A stretch of DNA of 64,000 nucleotides from contig NZ_JACMYP010000001.1 in assembly GCF_020889705.1 (NCBI RefSeq), positions 177,107 to 241,106 of the forward strand, read 5' to 3'. The DNA is from Bradyrhizobium altum (GTDB lineage Bacteria; Pseudomonadota; Alphaproteobacteria; Rhizobiales; Xanthobacteraceae). Positions 63,718-64,000 of the stretch are shown piece after piece (position 1 is the stretch's first letter; every line of letters begins with the position of its first letter). Below the pieces are notes generated by a model, which was given only the letters and a program-made list of their open reading frames with translations, did no database searches and was not told where the DNA came from. The position numbers and the translations under genes are program-made.

Positions 63718-64000
63718 ATGGCTGAGGCAGAGAGCGTTGCGGCGGACGGGGCCGCCGATGTCGTCGCGAGTTTGAAGCACCGCATCATCGACCATGCGCT
63801 GCCGCTGTGGTCGACCACAGGCTGGGACAGCACCGCCGGCGGCTTTGTCGACCGGTTGCATCAGGATGGGACAGCCGATCACGCCGCGCCCCGCCGGGTC
63901 ATGGTGCAGGCCCGCCAGATCTATTGCTATGCCAAGGCGGCCAGCTGGGCTGGTATCCCGACGGCCGCGCGATCGCGCTGAAGGGGCTGGAATACCTGCT
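63718..64000 (+). pseudogene. AGE-family epimerase/isomerase, frameshifted and 3' truncated by the window end
   Basis: From ATG 63718, SLKHRIIDHALPLWSTTGWD, GGFVDRLHQDG and VMVQARQIYCYAKAA match the start of N-acylglucosamine 2-epimerase family proteins. The frame then gives SWAGIPTAARSR and a stop at 63981. The adjacent frame reads QLGWYPDGRAIALKGLEYL, the expected continuation. One missing C near 63942 explains it. Either the gene is inactivated or the base call is wrong. Family members interconvert sugar epimers such as cellobiose or mannose derivatives; specificity cannot be told from this fragment. Confidence 0.75.

Overview
The window looks like a chromosomal segment of a high-GC alphaproteobacterium, most probably Bradyrhizobium or a close relative. 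The evidence is codon use and GC, and the dispersed intergenic repeats at 1758-2534 and 13976-14075, which I recognise as typical of that genus. No rRNA, tRNA, CRISPR array, transposase or phage gene was found.

Layout. (1) 1-9171 is ordinary metabolism: the end of a serine-glyoxylate-type aminotransferase, a crotonase, a tripartite tricarboxylate transporter (tctC, then tctB and tctA) with the methionine-salvage genes mtnP and mtnA inserted between its parts, and a convergent CaiB/BaiF CoA-transferase. (2) 9429-61746 is a roughly 52 kb surface-polysaccharide locus. (3) 61779-64000 returns to other functions: a GmhB-like HAD phosphatase, a PaaK-like CoA ligase, and the start of an AGE-family epimerase that appears frameshifted.

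The polysaccharide locus divides into blocks. 9429-18492 holds a Wzx-like flippase, an AsnB-type amidotransferase, two glycosyltransferases, two methyltransferases, an acyltransferase and an SDR. A reverse-strand methyltransferase follows. 19965-24092 holds a second AsnB gene (frameshifted) and two glycosyltransferases. 24230-27028 holds a winged-helix regulator, a NusG/RfaH-like antiterminator, and WlbA/WbpB-like and WlbB/WbpD-like enzymes for UDP-2,3-diacetamido uronic acids. 27224-34041 holds a putative and a clear glycosyltransferase and two more AsnB genes. 34065-41151 holds three SDRs resembling Bordetella WbmH, WbmG and WbmF, a WecB/WbpI 2-epimerase, a further SDR and a fifth AsnB gene. 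41255-45372 holds a methyltransferase, an ATP-grasp ligase, a cysteine-synthase-like PLP enzyme and a DegT aminotransferase. 45411-48576 encodes an ABC O-antigen exporter with two different ATPases and one permease. 48583-54566 holds a WbqC protein, a formyltransferase-deacetylase fusion, a deacetylase-methyltransferase fusion and a glycosyltransferase. 54890-61746 holds a UDP-sugar 6-dehydrogenase, a polymerase-like membrane protein, a methyltransferase, and a second oxidoreductase-acetyltransferase-aminotransferase set.

Together these genes could make nucleotide-activated diacetamido uronic acids (6-dehydrogenase, 3-dehydrogenase, aminotransferase, N-acetyltransferase, 2-epimerase), convert them to uronamides with AsnB-type enzymes, and decorate them by methylation, deacetylation, formylation and perhaps amino-acid attachment. 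Sugars would be assembled with six or seven glycosyltransferases and exported by ABC and/or Wzx/Wzy routes. The most unusual features are five AsnB paralogues in one locus, a regulated promoter shared by the regulator and one asnB, the two deacetylase fusions, the ATP-grasp/PLP cassette, and the two-ATPase exporter.
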